From the NCBI RefSeq assembly GCF_000577895.1, contig NZ_HG917868.1, positions 2,046,001 through 2,110,000 of the forward strand: DNA of 64,000 nt. Reading direction: 5' to 3'. The position numbers and the translations under genes were made by a program. The DNA is from Clostridium bornimense (GTDB lineage: Bacteria > Bacillota > Clostridia > Clostridiales > Clostridiaceae). Below the pieces are notes generated by a model. It was given only the letters and a program-made list of their open reading frames with translations. It had not been told where the DNA came from and ran no database searches. Below, piece after piece: positions 53,427 through 63,453 of the stretch (within the stretch, counting starts at the first letter, position 1; every line of letters starts with the position of its first letter).

Positions 53427-55058
53427 CTATTCTACTGAAATCAAGTAGTAATATAATGGTTGATCTCCCTTATAAGTTAAAACATCTATATCATCATATA
53501 TATCTTCTAACTCTTCATATAAAGAATTTTCTTCTTCCTTAACCTCTTCTCCTGAATATAGAGATATTAGTGAAGATTCGTCATCTACAAGATTTTCTAA
53601 TAATTCTTTTACAACATCATTAACATTCTTGCCTACAACTTTTACTTTACCTTCTATTAATCCTAGAATGTCGCCTTCCTTTATTTCTTTACCTTCTATT
53701 TCAGTATCTCTTACTGCAAAAGTAACAGAAGCACTCTTTACGCTACTTACTGCTTCATTCATGTTAGATTCATTATCTTCTGCACTAGCTTCTCCATTAA
53801 ATACTGTTATAGCTGCAATTCCTTGAGGAATAGTTCTAGTTGGAATAACTATTATATTCTTTTCGCAAACATCTTTTGCCTGATTAGCTGCCATAACAAC
53901 ATTTTTATTATTAGGAAGTATAACTATATTCTTAGCATTAATTTTATCTACAGCATCAATAAAATCTTGAGTACTTGGATTCATAGTTTGACCGCCTTCA
54001 ATAACTACATCAACGTTCAAATCATTCTCAAAAATTTTCTTTATTCCGCTTCCCATAGCTACAGCTACAAATCCATATTCTTTTTCTTCTTGTACAGAAT
54101 TATCTACAGTAGTACCTGCTTCATATTCAGCTTCTAAAACTTTTCTATGTTGCTCTCTCATATTATCTATTTTAATTTTTGATAAACTACCATGAGCTAA
54201 TGCCTTACTTAATACTTCTCCTGGTTGTTCTGTGTGTATATGAATTTTTATTAATCCATCACTACCTACTGCAATTAGAGAATCACCCATATCTTCTATT
54301 TCTTTTTTGAATTCTTCACTAGTAATTGACTCAGTATTTATAAAGAATTCAGTACAATATCCAAAAGTGATTTCAGCTTCTCCATCTAACTGTGCCTTAG
54401 ATGAAACTTCTATAGTTTCTCCAACACCGTCTAAAGAAGGTTTGTTTCCTTCTTTTAATTCTTTAAGCATTCCTTTAAAGATAACTAGAAGTCCCATTCC
54501 ACCTGCGTCTACTACCTTTGCAGCTTTTAATGCTGGAAGCATCTCTGGTGTTTTATTTAAAGTTTCTTCACTACCTTTTATAACTTCTTCAAGTAATTCT
54601 ACTACATCGTCACCTTTGTAATTTAATGCATGTTCTCCTGCTGATCTTATAACTGTTAATATTGTACCTTCTGTTGGTCTCATAACAGCCTTATAAGCAG
54701 ACTTTGCTCCTTCTTCTATAGAATGAGCTAAATCTAAACTAGTAACTTCCTTTTTACCTTCTAATCCTTTAGCAATACCTCTAAAAATTTGAGATAAGAT
54801 AACTCCAGAGTTACCTCTAGCTCCCATAAGAGCTCCTCTAGAAAGCTTTTTAGCTACCTCTCCTATAGTTTCTTGTTTTGAAGATAATATTTCTTCTGTG
54901 GCACTTCTGAATGTCATTGACATATTAGTCCCAGTATCACCATCTGGAACTGGAAATACATTTAATGAATTTACATAGTTCTTTTGTTCCTCTAAATTAT
55001 TGCAGCCACTTATAATCATATAATAAAAGTCTTCGCCGCTTATCTTCTTAATACTCAA
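53427..55058 (-). CDS. fakA: Fatty-acid kinase subunit FakA-like (DAK2 plus DegV-like)
   Basis: 543 residues, starting at a TTG preceded by AAGGAGG (9 nt). The N-terminal DAK2 nucleotide domain carries NVFPVPDGDTGTNMSMTF and RGARGNSGVILSQIFRG; a middle domain and a C-terminal DegV-like part (HIHTEQPGEVL, ILPNNKNVVMAANQA) complete the FakA/YloV layout. FakA phosphorylates fatty acids bound to a FakB (DegV) partner, feeding PlsX/PlsY. It lies 14 nt after yloU. Confidence 0.9.
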   Translation of the reverse strand: MSIKKISGEDFYYMIISGCNNLEEQKNYVNSLNVFPVPDGDTGTNMSMTFRSATEEILSSKQETIGEVAKKLSRGALMGARGNSGVILSQIFRGIAKGLEGKKEVTSLDLAHSIEEGAKSAYKAVMRPTEGTILTVIRSAGEHALNYKGDDVVELLEEVIKGSEETLNKTPEMLPALKAAKVVDAGGMGLLVIFKGMLKELKEGNKPSLDGVGETIEVSSKAQLDGEAEITFGYCTEFFINTESITSEEFKKEIEDMGDSLIAVGSDGLIKIHIHTEQPGEVLSKALAHGSLSKIKIDNMREQHRKVLEAEYEAGTTVDNSVQEEKEYGFVAVAMGSGIKKIFENDLNVDVVIEGGQTMNPSTQDFIDAVDKINAKNIVILPNNKNVVMAANQAKDVCEKNIIVIPTRTIPQGIAAITVFNGEASAEDNESNMNEAVSSVKSASVTFAVRDTEIEGKEIKEGDILGLIEGKVKVVGKNVNDVVKELLENLVDDESSLISLYSGEEVKEEENSLYEELEDIYDDIDVLTYKGDQPLYYYLISVE

Positions 55059-55072
55059 ACCGTAGTACCTCC

Positions 55073-55420
55073 TTAAACTCTTACTCCTTGAACATTAACA
55101 GTAATAGTAGATACTTTTAGTCCTGTTAAGTTTTCAACGTTGTATTTTACCTTTTGAATAATATTGTTGGCAATTACAGAAATTTTTGTGCCATATTCAA
55201 CAATAATATATATTTCAATATTTAATATTTCGTCTTTGCAATTAACTTTAACACCTTTAGATAGATTTTCTCCTTTTAAAAGTTCCCATAATCCATCCTT
55301 AGGGCTTTTAGATGCCATTCCTACAACGCCATAGCATTCCATAGTTGATATTCCTACTATATTAGCAATAACTTCATCTGAATAGATAATATTGCCATTT
55401 TCATTATTTATATTCATCAT
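55073..55420 (-). CDS. yloU: Asp23/Gls24-family protein YloU
   Basis: 115 residues. GNIIYSDEVIANIVGISTMECYGVVGMAS and INVQ..I...V are the Asp23 (alkaline-shock) pattern. Often paired with fakA and thought to support envelope or lipid homeostasis; biochemical role unclear. Divergent from rpmB; AAGGAGGA precedes the ATG. Confidence 0.9.
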   Translation of the reverse strand: MMNINNENGNIIYSDEVIANIVGISTMECYGVVGMASKSPKDGLWELLKGENLSKGVKVNCKDEILNIEIYIIVEYGTKISVIANNIIQKVKYNVENLTGLKVSTITVNVQGVRV

Positions 55421-55598
55421 TCCGATTCCTCCTTAAATATTCAACCATAATACTAATTTTATATTAAACCTAAGATATATTCAAGGAAATAAAGAATTAT
55501 TTCTCTTCACCCTTGCATATAAGAATAACTTTGTGTTAAAATATGAATTGTCTAATTTCAGTTTAAATACTACACTGCTTTAAGGGAGGTGTAACTAA

Positions 55599-55790
55599 AT
55601 GTCAAGAAAATGTGATGTATGCGGAAAAGGCGTTATATCTGGTTCACAATATAGCCACTCTCACAGAGCTTCTAAAAGAACTTGGGCTCCAAACGTAAAA
55701 AAGATCAAGGCTATAGTTAAAGGTTCACCAAGAACTGTTCATGTTTGTACTAGATGCTTACGTTCTGGAAAGATTGAACGTGCTATATAA
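55599..55790 (+). CDS. rpmB: 50S ribosomal protein L28
   Basis: 63 residues, typical. MSRKCDVCGKGVISG and the C-terminal CTRCLRSGKIERA give the two CxxC pairs of the zinc-binding L28 type. GGGAGGTG precedes the ATG. Promoter candidate TTGCAT-18-TAAAAT upstream, and a terminator directly after. Lies between spoVM and yloU, as in Bacillus. Confidence 0.97.
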   Translation: MSRKCDVCGKGVISGSQYSHSHRASKRTWAPNVKKIKAIVKGSPRTVHVCTRCLRSGKIERAI

Positions 55791-55803
55791 TAGCGTTAAA
55801 TAA

Positions 55804-55835
55804 ATTAGAATACTTTTAAGTGTTCTAATTTTTTA
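55804..55835 (+). terminator. Rho-independent terminator of rpmB
   Basis: AATTAGAATACTT / AAGTGTTCTAATT followed by TTTTT. Confidence 0.8.
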
Positions 55836-55846
55836 TGTTCATAAAG

Positions 55847-55881
55847 AAAAGTGGCTACCTTTAGGTTACCACTTTTCTTTA
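55847..55881. terminator. Terminator of spoVM (bidirectional)
   Basis: AAAAGTGGcTACC / GGTtACCACTTTT with T-rich flanks, about 10-40 nt past the spoVM stop. Confidence 0.8.
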
Positions 55882-55890
55882 TTATTATGT

Positions 55891-55965
55891 CTAACAAGAT
55901 TTTTTTCTAAAAGTTTTAATTATCTTGCTTAAGAATTTTGGAACTTTCCATACTATTATCTTCAT
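55891..55965 (-). CDS. spoVM: Stage V sporulation protein M (24 aa)
   Basis: Reads MKIIVWKVPKFLSKIIKTF, then RKKSC and stop. B. subtilis SpoVM is a 26-residue amphipathic helix with an essential Pro9 that recognises the convex forespore membrane and anchors SpoIVA. Here Pro is at position 9 within the matching K-(L/V)-P-K-F-L context and the basic C-terminal end is kept. It lies between thiN and rpmB, the exact Bacillus position, behind AAGGTGG and a sigma-E-like promoter. Confidence 0.88.
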   Translation of the reverse strand: MKIIVWKVPKFLSKIIKTFRKKSC

Positions 55966-55999
55966 AAATACCCCCACCTTATAAATCTAAGTACATTGT

Positions 56000-56029
56000 A
56001 TTGTATTATATTATATGTAGGTAATATTC
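56000..56029 (-). promoter_or_regulatory. Sigma-E-like promoter of spoVM
   Basis: Minus-strand GAATATT (56023-56029) fits the sigma-E -35 pattern KMATATT fully; after 15 bp, AATACAAT (56000-56007) fits CATACAHT at seven of eight positions. It lies in the thiN-spoVM gap and would give a leader of about 30 nt. Confidence 0.55.
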
Positions 56030-56037
56030 CTTTGTTT

Positions 56038-56676
56038 CTATTTTTTATCAAAAGTTATCATTACTAATAATGTTCCCGAACTAAATTTTACTGTTACATT
56101 CTTATCTAAAAACTCATTAGACACAGTTCTAGAGTCTCCAAATTTTAAATCATAGCTCTCTAATGGATACTTGGCACCTATTATCGATAGTCCTTTAACA
56201 GTATCACCGAAAGCAGTAAATGAAAGTCTCTTATCTTTTTTATATTCTATCTCTCCACTTTCTTTCATAAGAAATATTAAATTATTTTCATCAACAATAT
56301 ATCCCTTAACACCAAATTCTAAAATTATTTTCAAAAGACCTATGTTAGCTAAAACATGATCCATTCTTTCCCCTATAGCACCAAAAATATAAATCTCACT
56401 ACAATTAGATTTTAATGCTAGTTCTACAGCAATATGCCCATCCGTTTCATCTTTTTCTCTAGGATATACATTAATATTTATACCTTCCATAAAAAATTCT
56501 AATGCTTCCTGTGATATTGAGTCTAAATCTCCTACCAAATATGTCGGTAGAATATTATATCTATATAGGCAGTCTCCTCCACTATCAGCGGCAATAATTA
56601 TAGTATCATCAGTAATATATTTTTTTAATAATTTTAAAGAAGGAGCATCTCCTCCTAAGATTACGATGCCCCTCAT
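56038..56676 (-). CDS. thiN: Thiamine pyrophosphokinase
   Basis: 212 residues. Makes thiamine diphosphate from thiamine and ATP. GGDAPS, AADSGGDCL, VGDLDSIS, the catalytic PREKDETDGHIAVELAL, and GAIGERMDHVLANI are conserved. Its start overlaps the rpe stop by 1 nt, so it is part of the prkC-rsgA-rpe-thiN run. Confidence 0.94.
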   Translation of the reverse strand: MRGIVILGGDAPSLKLLKKYITDDTIIIAADSGGDCLYRYNILPTYLVGDLDSISQEALEFFMEGININVYPREKDETDGHIAVELALKSNCSEIYIFGAIGERMDHVLANIGLLKIILEFGVKGYIVDENNLIFLMKESGEIEYKKDKRLSFTAFGDTVKGLSIIGAKYPLESYDLKFGDSRTVSNEFLDKNVTVKFSSGTLLVMITFDKK

Positions 56677-57326
56677 TATACCTCTGCTTTTAATGCAGCT
56701 ATATTTTCTTTTACTTTACCACCACTAAAAACTGCTGATCCTGCTACAATAACATCAGCTCCAGCTGCCACTACCTTTCCAATATTATCAGTTGTTATTC
56801 CACCATCTACTTCAATCATAAGATCTTTATTTACCTTATCAGCGATAGTTCTAACTTCCTTAATTTTTTCTACTGAATATTCTATAAATTTCTGACCACC
56901 AAAACCTGGATTTACACTCATAATTAAAATCATATCAACGATAGGTATTAGATGTTTTATTGCATCTACAGCTGTTCCTGGATTTATTACTATACCAGCC
57001 TTACATCCATTTTCTTTTATAAGATTTATTGTTCTATCTATATGTCTATCACTTTCATAATGAACTGTTATTATATCTGCTCCTGCATCAATAAAATCTT
57101 TAACATACATAGCAGGATTCTCTATCATCAAATGAACATCAAAAGGTAATTTAGTATATTTTCTAATAGCCTTTACTACCGGCATTCCAAAAGTTAAATT
57201 TGGTACAAAATGACCATCCATAACATCTATGTGAATAATATCTGCACCACTTTTATCTAATAATTCTATTTCTTCTCCTAATCTACTAAAATCAGCAGAT
57301 AATATTGAAGGAGCAATTTTTATCAT
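56676..57326 (-). CDS. rpe: Ribulose-phosphate 3-epimerase
   Basis: 216 residues. TIM barrel with KIAPSILSADFSRLGEEI, HIDVMDGHFVPNLTFG (metal His/Asp), DVHLMIENP, MSVNPGFGGQKFIE and EVDGGI. Interconverts ribulose 5-phosphate and xylulose 5-phosphate. Four-nt overlap with rsgA. Confidence 0.96.
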   Translation of the reverse strand: MIKIAPSILSADFSRLGEEIELLDKSGADIIHIDVMDGHFVPNLTFGMPVVKAIRKYTKLPFDVHLMIENPAMYVKDFIDAGADIITVHYESDRHIDRTINLIKENGCKAGIVINPGTAVDAIKHLIPIVDMILIMSVNPGFGGQKFIEYSVEKIKEVRTIADKVNKDLMIEVDGGITTDNIGKVVAAGADVIVAGSAVFSGGKVKENIAALKAEV

Positions 57327-58189
57327 CGTTTATTCCTCCTGTTTTTAACTTCTTCTAAAACATCTAGATAAAATTCATATCTTTCTCTAGAAATTTTTCC
57401 TTCTTCTACTGCATCTTTTACTGCACATTTAGGCTCAGATACATGAGCACAGGAAGTAAATTTGCATCCACCTTCAAAATCGTGAAAATCTCTTATGTAA
57501 TCTTTAACTTCTTCTTCTTTAAGAAAAGATAAATCTAAATTAGAGAAACCTGGAGTATCTACTAAAAATCCATGGTCTGACTCTATAAGTTCTGAATGTC
57601 TAGTAGTATGTTTCCCTCTCTTTAGCTTTTCTGAAATTTCTCCTGTCTCCATAAGTTCTCTTCCCACTAACTTATTAGATATGGTGGATTTCCCTACTCC
57701 TGAAGGCCCACAAAATACAGTAATATTATCTTTCATAAGCTCTTTTAACTTATCTAAATTTTTTCCTGATTTTCCTTCTACAAATATCACATTATAATGA
57801 GCCTTTTTTAGCAGCTCATTATAATGCTCCTTTTCTTCTTCTGTAATTAAATCACATTTATTAAAAACAACTATTGCTTCTATATGATTGTATTCACATA
57901 GTAGAAGGAACTTATTCAAAAGGTCCATATTTAAATCCGGTTTCTTTATAGCAAATACTACAAAAGCTTGAGTTACATTTGCTACTAGTGGTCTTATCAG
58001 CATATTTGATCTTTCTTTAATCTCTTCAATAGCACCTTTTCCGTTCTCTAAAGTTATTTTAACTTTATCTCCTACTATCGGCGATACCTTTTCATTTCTA
58101 AATTTACCCCTAGCCTTACACTCAATGACTTCCCCATCAACATCTACATAATAGAATCCGCCTATTCCTTTTATTATTGTTCCTTCCAT
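57323..58189 (-). CDS. rsgA: Ribosome small-subunit GTPase RsgA
   Basis: 288 residues. OB-fold about 1-65, then a circularly permuted GTPase: NKCDL (G4), GPSGVGKSTISN (G1), DTPGFSNL (G3), and a zinc site CKFTSCAHVSEPKCAV (Cys/His/Cys). Assists late 30S maturation. Located 36 nt after prkC. Confidence 0.96.
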   Translation of the reverse strand: MEGTIIKGIGGFYYVDVDGEVIECKARGKFRNEKVSPIVGDKVKITLENGKGAIEEIKERSNMLIRPLVANVTQAFVVFAIKKPDLNMDLLNKFLLLCEYNHIEAIVVFNKCDLITEEEKEHYNELLKKAHYNVIFVEGKSGKNLDKLKELMKDNITVFCGPSGVGKSTISNKLVGRELMETGEISEKLKRGKHTTRHSELIESDHGFLVDTPGFSNLDLSFLKEEEVKDYIRDFHDFEGGCKFTSCAHVSEPKCAVKDAVEEGKISRERYEFYLDVLEEVKNRRNKR

Positions 58190-58225
58190 GTTACCTCCAT
58201 ACTTTAAATTTTAGTTACACTATAT

Positions 58226-60382
58226 TTATTCTTTTGTTTGAATAAATAATACCTTATTTCCTTGAGGATCACTACCCCACCAAGCCGATGCAACTGTATA
58301 GTTTTTATAATTTGAAGTCACTAGATTCCAAGAACTGTCTCTAATTTCTGTATCGTACTTATCTCCATATTGAGATATAACATCACCTAAATTATCACCT
58401 GCTAAATCTCCTGGATTATTTATTTCACCACTATTGCCATTACCATTACTATTATTCTTACCGCTACATGTAACATAAATAGTAGAACCTTTTTCTACTG
58501 ATGATCCAGCATTGTCTGGACCTTTTGAAACAGTATAGTCTCCATAATTTCCAGTTATAGTTTGACCATACTCATCAGTTGCCACTATTGTAAGTTTGTT
58601 TTTATATGAATTTATTACATCCTTTAAGTTTTGTCCATTAAGGTATGGCACTTGCACCATCTCTTTTGCTTTTTCATACTTATAAAGTGTTACTGTAATT
58701 GTTTCATTTATCTTAACAGATGTCTTATCTTGAGATGCAATAAGTCCATCTTTACTTTCATCAGTTGTAGCTGTAGTTGAATTTGATACACTTATTTTAG
58801 CAAAAGAACCTACTTCATTTTTTGCATCATCTACAGTTTTGCCTACAAGATTATATTCTCTTGCTTTAGGACCATTTGATATAACTAAGTTTATAGTTTC
58901 ACCTTCATCTACTTTATCTCCACCTGCAGGATCTTGAGACATTACTAATCCATAAGTAACATCATCACTATATTCTGTTGTTATATCACCAATCTTGAAC
59001 CCAGCTTCCTCTAGTTCTGCTTCTGCATCCTTTTGAGACTTTCCAGTGACATCTGGAACTTCTACATCTCCAGGTCCTAGGGAAATTGTAACTTTAACTA
59101 CTGAACCTTTTTTTACTTCTGTTCCTACTTTTGGACTTACATTAATAACTTTACCCTCTTCTTGTGAACTCTTCTTTTTTTCTACTATTTTAAATGTTAA
59201 ACCTACTTTTTCAACCTTTTTCTTAGCTTCAGCTTTATCCAAATTTAATATAGATGGTACAGAAACTTTTTCACTACTGCTATCTGATGATAATGCTGGC
59301 ATAACGACAAACCCTACGACAAGTAATAATACTGCTGCTAAGGCTATAGCAAAAATCATAGCTTTCTTCTTATCTACATTTCTCTTTTTAATATCCTCAT
59401 CCTCATCGTCATCATAATCAATATTACTTTTATCACTGTTAAAATCTTCAACATCATTAGTGTTATTACCTGTATTAGTATTATTATTTTTCATCATACT
59501 ATTTATATCATCTACTCTAGGTAAAACTTTTGTAAACTCATCTTCATTATTGTTATCTAAAGTTTCACCATTTTTGATTTTCATAAGATCTACTTGTAAT
59601 TCTTTTGCACTTTGATACCTCATATCAGGATTTTTTTGTAGTAGCTTAACTATAACATTATTTAATGATTCTGGTATATTAGGATTTAGTGTTTTTGGTT
59701 CTATTAACTCTTCTTGTATATGTTTAATTGCTATAGATACAGGAGTATCGCCGTCATAAGGAACTACTCCAGTAACCATTTCATACATTACCGCTCCTAA
59801 TGAATATAAATCACAAGTCTTATTTACATATTGCCCTTTAGCTTGTTCTGGCGATATATAGTGAACAGATCCTAATACTACATTAGTATTTGTTATAGTT
59901 GTAGAATTCACCGCTTTAGCTATACCAAAATCCATCACTTTCACTATACCATAATCAGTAATCATAATATTATGAGGCTTTATATCTCTATGTATAATAT
60001 TACTCCTATGCGCACAATCTAATGCTTTTGCTATCTGTATTGAAATTTCTATAGCATCTTCAAAATGAATTTTTCCTTTTTCATTTATTATTTCTTTTAA
60101 GGTTTTCCCCTGCAAATATTCCATTACAATGTAGTTAACCTTGCCATCAGTACCTACATCAAAAACATTAACTATATTTCCATCAGAAATACTTCCTGCT
60201 GCTACAGCTTCTGCTTTAAATTTCTTTACAAATTCACTGTCTTGTAAATATTCTTCCTTTAAAACTTTTACTGCAACGACACGTTGTAATTTCAAATCTT
60301 TAGCTTTGAAAACTAGAGCCATTCCACCTTCTCCAATTTTCTCTAACAGCTCATATCTATCAGCTATAACTATACCTAACAT
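58226..60382 (-). CDS. prkC: PASTA-domain Ser/Thr protein kinase
   Basis: 718 residues. Kinase domain about 10-270 (GEGGMALVFKAKD, HRDIKPHNIM, DFGIAKA, SPEQAKG), acidic juxtamembrane region, membrane helix about 342-362 (AMIFAIALAAVLLLVVGFVVM), then four PASTA repeats (starting near 375, 441, 508, 574) and a unique C-terminal tail. It responds to muropeptides and, in Bacillus, promotes germination and controls growth phosphorylation. Overlaps prpC by 7 nt; the pair is a kinase/phosphatase module. Confidence 0.96.
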   Translation of the reverse strand: MLGIVIADRYELLEKIGEGGMALVFKAKDLKLQRVVAVKVLKEEYLQDSEFVKKFKAEAVAAGSISDGNIVNVFDVGTDGKVNYIVMEYLQGKTLKEIINEKGKIHFEDAIEISIQIAKALDCAHRSNIIHRDIKPHNIMITDYGIVKVMDFGIAKAVNSTTITNTNVVLGSVHYISPEQAKGQYVNKTCDLYSLGAVMYEMVTGVVPYDGDTPVSIAIKHIQEELIEPKTLNPNIPESLNNVIVKLLQKNPDMRYQSAKELQVDLMKIKNGETLDNNNEDEFTKVLPRVDDINSMMKNNNTNTGNNTNDVEDFNSDKSNIDYDDDEDEDIKKRNVDKKKAMIFAIALAAVLLLVVGFVVMPALSSDSSSEKVSVPSILNLDKAEAKKKVEKVGLTFKIVEKKKSSQEEGKVINVSPKVGTEVKKGSVVKVTISLGPGDVEVPDVTGKSQKDAEAELEEAGFKIGDITTEYSDDVTYGLVMSQDPAGGDKVDEGETINLVISNGPKAREYNLVGKTVDDAKNEVGSFAKISVSNSTTATTDESKDGLIASQDKTSVKINETITVTLYKYEKAKEMVQVPYLNGQNLKDVINSYKNKLTIVATDEYGQTITGNYGDYTVSKGPDNAGSSVEKGSTIYVTCSGKNNSNGNGNSGEINNPGDLAGDNLGDVISQYGDKYDTEIRDSSWNLVTSNYKNYTVASAWWGSDPQGNKVLFIQTKE

Positions 60383-61080
60383 CCTCTACCCTCTCCTTCA
60401 AATACTATAACCGTAATATTATCCCTACCTCCTCTAGATTTAGCTAACTCCACCATATCTAAACAAGCTTCTTTACAGTTCTCTTTACTTACTATAGATA
60501 ACATCTCATCTTGTTCGACATAATTACTTAATCCATCTGTACATAATATAAATTTTTCTCTGCCACTAAGCTCTAATTTATATACGTCAATATCAATAGA
60601 ATCATTAGTTCCTAATGCTCTAGTTATTATATTCCTATTTGGATGTGTCTTTGCCTGCTCTTCTGTTATAGACCCAATTTCTATAAGTTCTTGAACTAAA
60701 GAATGATCTCTAGTTATCTTTATAATATTATTACCATCTACTACAAAACATGAACTATCTCCAACATGACCAATCTCAATATTATTATTTTCTATTACAG
60801 CTACTGTAATTGTAGTACCCATTCCGCTTAAATTTTTATCCTCTACACTAAGAAGATAGATTTTTTCATTAGCTTTTCTTATAGACTCTGTTATACTCTT
60901 ATTTACTTTAAAATTTTTTATTGTTTCTTCTACAGCTATTTTACTTGCTACTTCACCAGCATTATGTCCACCCATTCCATCAGCAACAACATAAATACTA
61001 TAGTCTTTCTCGTGTAAATAACCATAATAATCTTCATTTAAAGTTCTAACATTTCCCACATCACTAACGAACCCAAACAT
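60376..61080 (-). CDS. prpC: PP2C-type protein phosphatase
   Basis: 234 residues. PPM/PP2C motifs: [25 protein letters not shown] (metal-binding Asp), [28 protein letters not shown] and GGRDNITVI. Dephosphorylates PrkC and its targets. Its start overlaps rlmN by 17 nt. Confidence 0.95.
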   Translation of the reverse strand: MFGFVSDVGNVRTLNEDYYGYLHEKDYSIYVVADGMGGHNAGEVASKIAVEETIKNFKVNKSITESIRKANEKIYLLSVEDKNLSGMGTTITVAVIENNNIEIGHVGDSSCFVVDGNNIIKITRDHSLVQELIEIGSITEEQAKTHPNRNIITRALGTNDSIDIDVYKLELSGREKFILCTDGLSNYVEQDEMLSIVSKENCKEACLDMVELAKSRGGRDNITVIVFEGEGRGC

Positions 61081-62116
61081 CCTTATCCCTCATTTTCTCC
61101 ACATAATCTCTTCTAAGCTGACCACATGCTGCATTGATATCTCCACCCATTTCTTTTCTAACAGTTGCCTCAATGCCATTATTCTCCAATACTTTTCTAA
61201 ATCCTTCTATATCTTTTTCTGTAGCCCTTACAAAACCACTTTCTTTTACTTCATTTACAGGAATCAAATTAACATGACAAAGCATTCCTTTTAGTAATAA
61301 ACTAAGTTCTTTAGCCTGTTCTATTGAGTCATTTACTCCTTTAACTAATGAGTATTCAAAAGTTATTCTTCTATTGGTAACTTTAATATAATACCTACAA
61401 GCTTCTAATAATTCTTCTATAGAGTATTTATTAGCTATAGGCATTATTTTTTTTCTATTTTCATCAGTAGTTGAATGTAATGATATAGCTAATGTAACTT
61501 GAGTTTTTTCATTGGCAAAATCTATAATTTTAGGAACAATTCCGCAGGTGGATACTGTTATATGTCTTTGACCTATATTTAATCCATACTCTGCATTAAC
61601 TTCCTTTATAAACTTCATAACATTATCATAATTATCAAAAGGTTCTCCCGTTCCCATAAGTACAATATTAGATACTCTTTCATTACAATCTTTTTCCATA
61701 ACTAATATTTCACTTAATATTTCACCATTAGAAAGATTTCTGAGTCTACCACCTATAGTAGATGCACAAAATTTACACCCCATCCTACATCCAACTTGAG
61801 TTGATAAACATACTGTATTTCCGTAGTCATACTTCATAAGTACTGCTTCTATAATATAATTATCTCTAAGTTTAAGCAAATACTTTATTGTTCTTTCATC
61901 TTTTGAAACATATTTCTCTACTATTTCTGGTATCGAAAAAGAAAAATTATTCTTTAATTTTTCTTTTAATGATGAAGGTATATTTTTCATATCATCAAAG
62001 TTAAATACCTTTTTGTAAATCCATCCTATAACTTGTTCCCCTCTAAACTTACTCTCACCATTTTCTACCATCCATTGTTTTAATTCTTCTTTAGTTAAAT
62101 CTAATATGTTTATCAT
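61064..62116 (-). CDS. rlmN: Dual-specificity rRNA/tRNA adenine-C2 methyltransferase RlmN
   Basis: 350 residues. Radical SAM cluster [12 protein letters not shown] (CxxxCxxC, about residues 109-120), [13 protein letters not shown], and the two catalytic Cys (in the ACGQL segment near the C terminus and in the cluster region) match RlmN. Methylates A2503 of 23S rRNA and A37 of some tRNAs. Located between rsmB (17 nt) and prpC. Confidence 0.95.
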   Translation of the reverse strand: MINILDLTKEELKQWMVENGESKFRGEQVIGWIYKKVFNFDDMKNIPSSLKEKLKNNFSFSIPEIVEKYVSKDERTIKYLLKLRDNYIIEAVLMKYDYGNTVCLSTQVGCRMGCKFCASTIGGRLRNLSNGEILSEILVMEKDCNERVSNIVLMGTGEPFDNYDNVMKFIKEVNAEYGLNIGQRHITVSTCGIVPKIIDFANEKTQVTLAISLHSTTDENRKKIMPIANKYSIEELLEACRYYIKVTNRRITFEYSLVKGVNDSIEQAKELSLLLKGMLCHVNLIPVNEVKESGFVRATEKDIEGFRKVLENNGIEATVRKEMGGDINAACGQLRRDYVEKMRDKDVWVR

Positions 62117-62133
62117 ACTCTCACCTTGCTTTA

Positions 62134-63453
62134 TTACTTTCTTCTAAATTTAGCCATAAAGAAACCATCCATTGCTTTATTTGGCAGTATAGTTACATAT
62201 CCTAATTTATCATATATCATATTATCTAGTGTACCAAAAAACACCTTTTCTATTTCATAATCAGGATTATTTTCTAAAAACCACTTTACATTTCCATCAT
62301 TTTCTTTTAAGTTTAAAGTACAAGTAGAATATACTAATAATCCATCTTTCTTTACATATTTAGCAGCATTTTTCATAATATTTCTTTGAATATTTTGAAT
62401 AGAAGAAATATCTGATTCTTTTTTCTCCCATTTAATTTCTGGTTTTTTTCTTATAATACCAAGTCCTGAGCAAGGTACATCTATAAGCACTCTATCAAAA
62501 GAATTTTCAAATTCTTCATTAAATTCTTCACCATTATAGGTTCTCGTTTCAATTATATCGATTCCTAACCTATTAGCATTTTCTTCTACTAACTTAAGTT
62601 TATTTTCATGAATATCACAAGCTACTACTTTACCTTTATTATTCATAAGTTCAGCTATGTGTGTAGTTTTACCACCTGGTGCAGAACATACATCTAAAAC
62701 ATCAAAGCCTTCTTCTAAATCCATTATTGATGCTACAAGCATCGCAGATTCATCTTGTACTGTTATATATCCTTCCTTAAATAATGGATTTTCTTCTATT
62801 GACTTTCCTCTAACAATCTCAATAGCATCTGGTGATACAAATCCTTCATTTGCTTCATAACCAAGCTCTTCTAACTTAGTGAAAATATCATCATAATCAC
62901 CTTTTAAGCAATTAACTCTTACTGTAACTGCTGGTCTCTCATTAAGCCCTTTGAATATAGCTGGAGAATATGTTCCATAATCTCTTCTTAAGCTTTGAAT
63001 CATCCATGGTTCTAATGAATACTTAAAAGCTTCTTTATAATCTATATTTTTAAATGTAGGCTTTTTATCTCCTCTAATATAGGTTCTTACTACTGCATTT
63101 ACAAAAGAAGCCATCTTTATTCCAGCTCTTTTTTTAGTTAATTCTACTGCTTCATTTACTGCTGCAAATTCAGGAATCCTACTAAGATACTTTAATTGAT
63201 ATATAGTTATTCTTATTATATTTATAGAAAACTTATCTATATCTCTTATATTTCTACCTGCTATAGCCTTTATAATCTCATCTATAGTATATTTATGTTT
63301 TAATGTTCCATATACAAGTTCTGTTATTAATCCTTTATCTATATCTCTAACATTACTCTTATTCAATGCATTATTTAAAGCTATATTCGAATAAGCTTTC
63401 TTAAAAAATACTTCATCTAAAACTTCTACTGCTACTTCTCTACCACTCTTCAT
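62134..63453 (-). CDS. rsmB: 16S rRNA (cytosine967-C5)-methyltransferase
   Basis: 439 residues. N-terminal NusB-like RNA-binding domain (about 1-140) and a SAM methyltransferase domain with [33 protein letters not shown] (first Cys) and YSTCTLN (catalytic Cys). Starts with an ATGA overlap on the fmt stop, so translation is coupled. Confidence 0.95.
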   Translation of the reverse strand: MKSGREVAVEVLDEVFFKKAYSNIALNNALNKSNVRDIDKGLITELVYGTLKHKYTIDEIIKAIAGRNIRDIDKFSINIIRITIYQLKYLSRIPEFAAVNEAVELTKKRAGIKMASFVNAVVRTYIRGDKKPTFKNIDYKEAFKYSLEPWMIQSLRRDYGTYSPAIFKGLNERPAVTVRVNCLKGDYDDIFTKLEELGYEANEGFVSPDAIEIVRGKSIEENPLFKEGYITVQDESAMLVASIMDLEEGFDVLDVCSAPGGKTTHIAELMNNKGKVVACDIHENKLKLVEENANRLGIDIIETRTYNGEEFNEEFENSFDRVLIDVPCSGLGIIRKKPEIKWEKKESDISSIQNIQRNIMKNAAKYVKKDGLLVYSTCTLNLKENDGNVKWFLENNPDYEIEKVFFGTLDNMIYDKLGYVTILPNKAMDGFFMAKFRRK

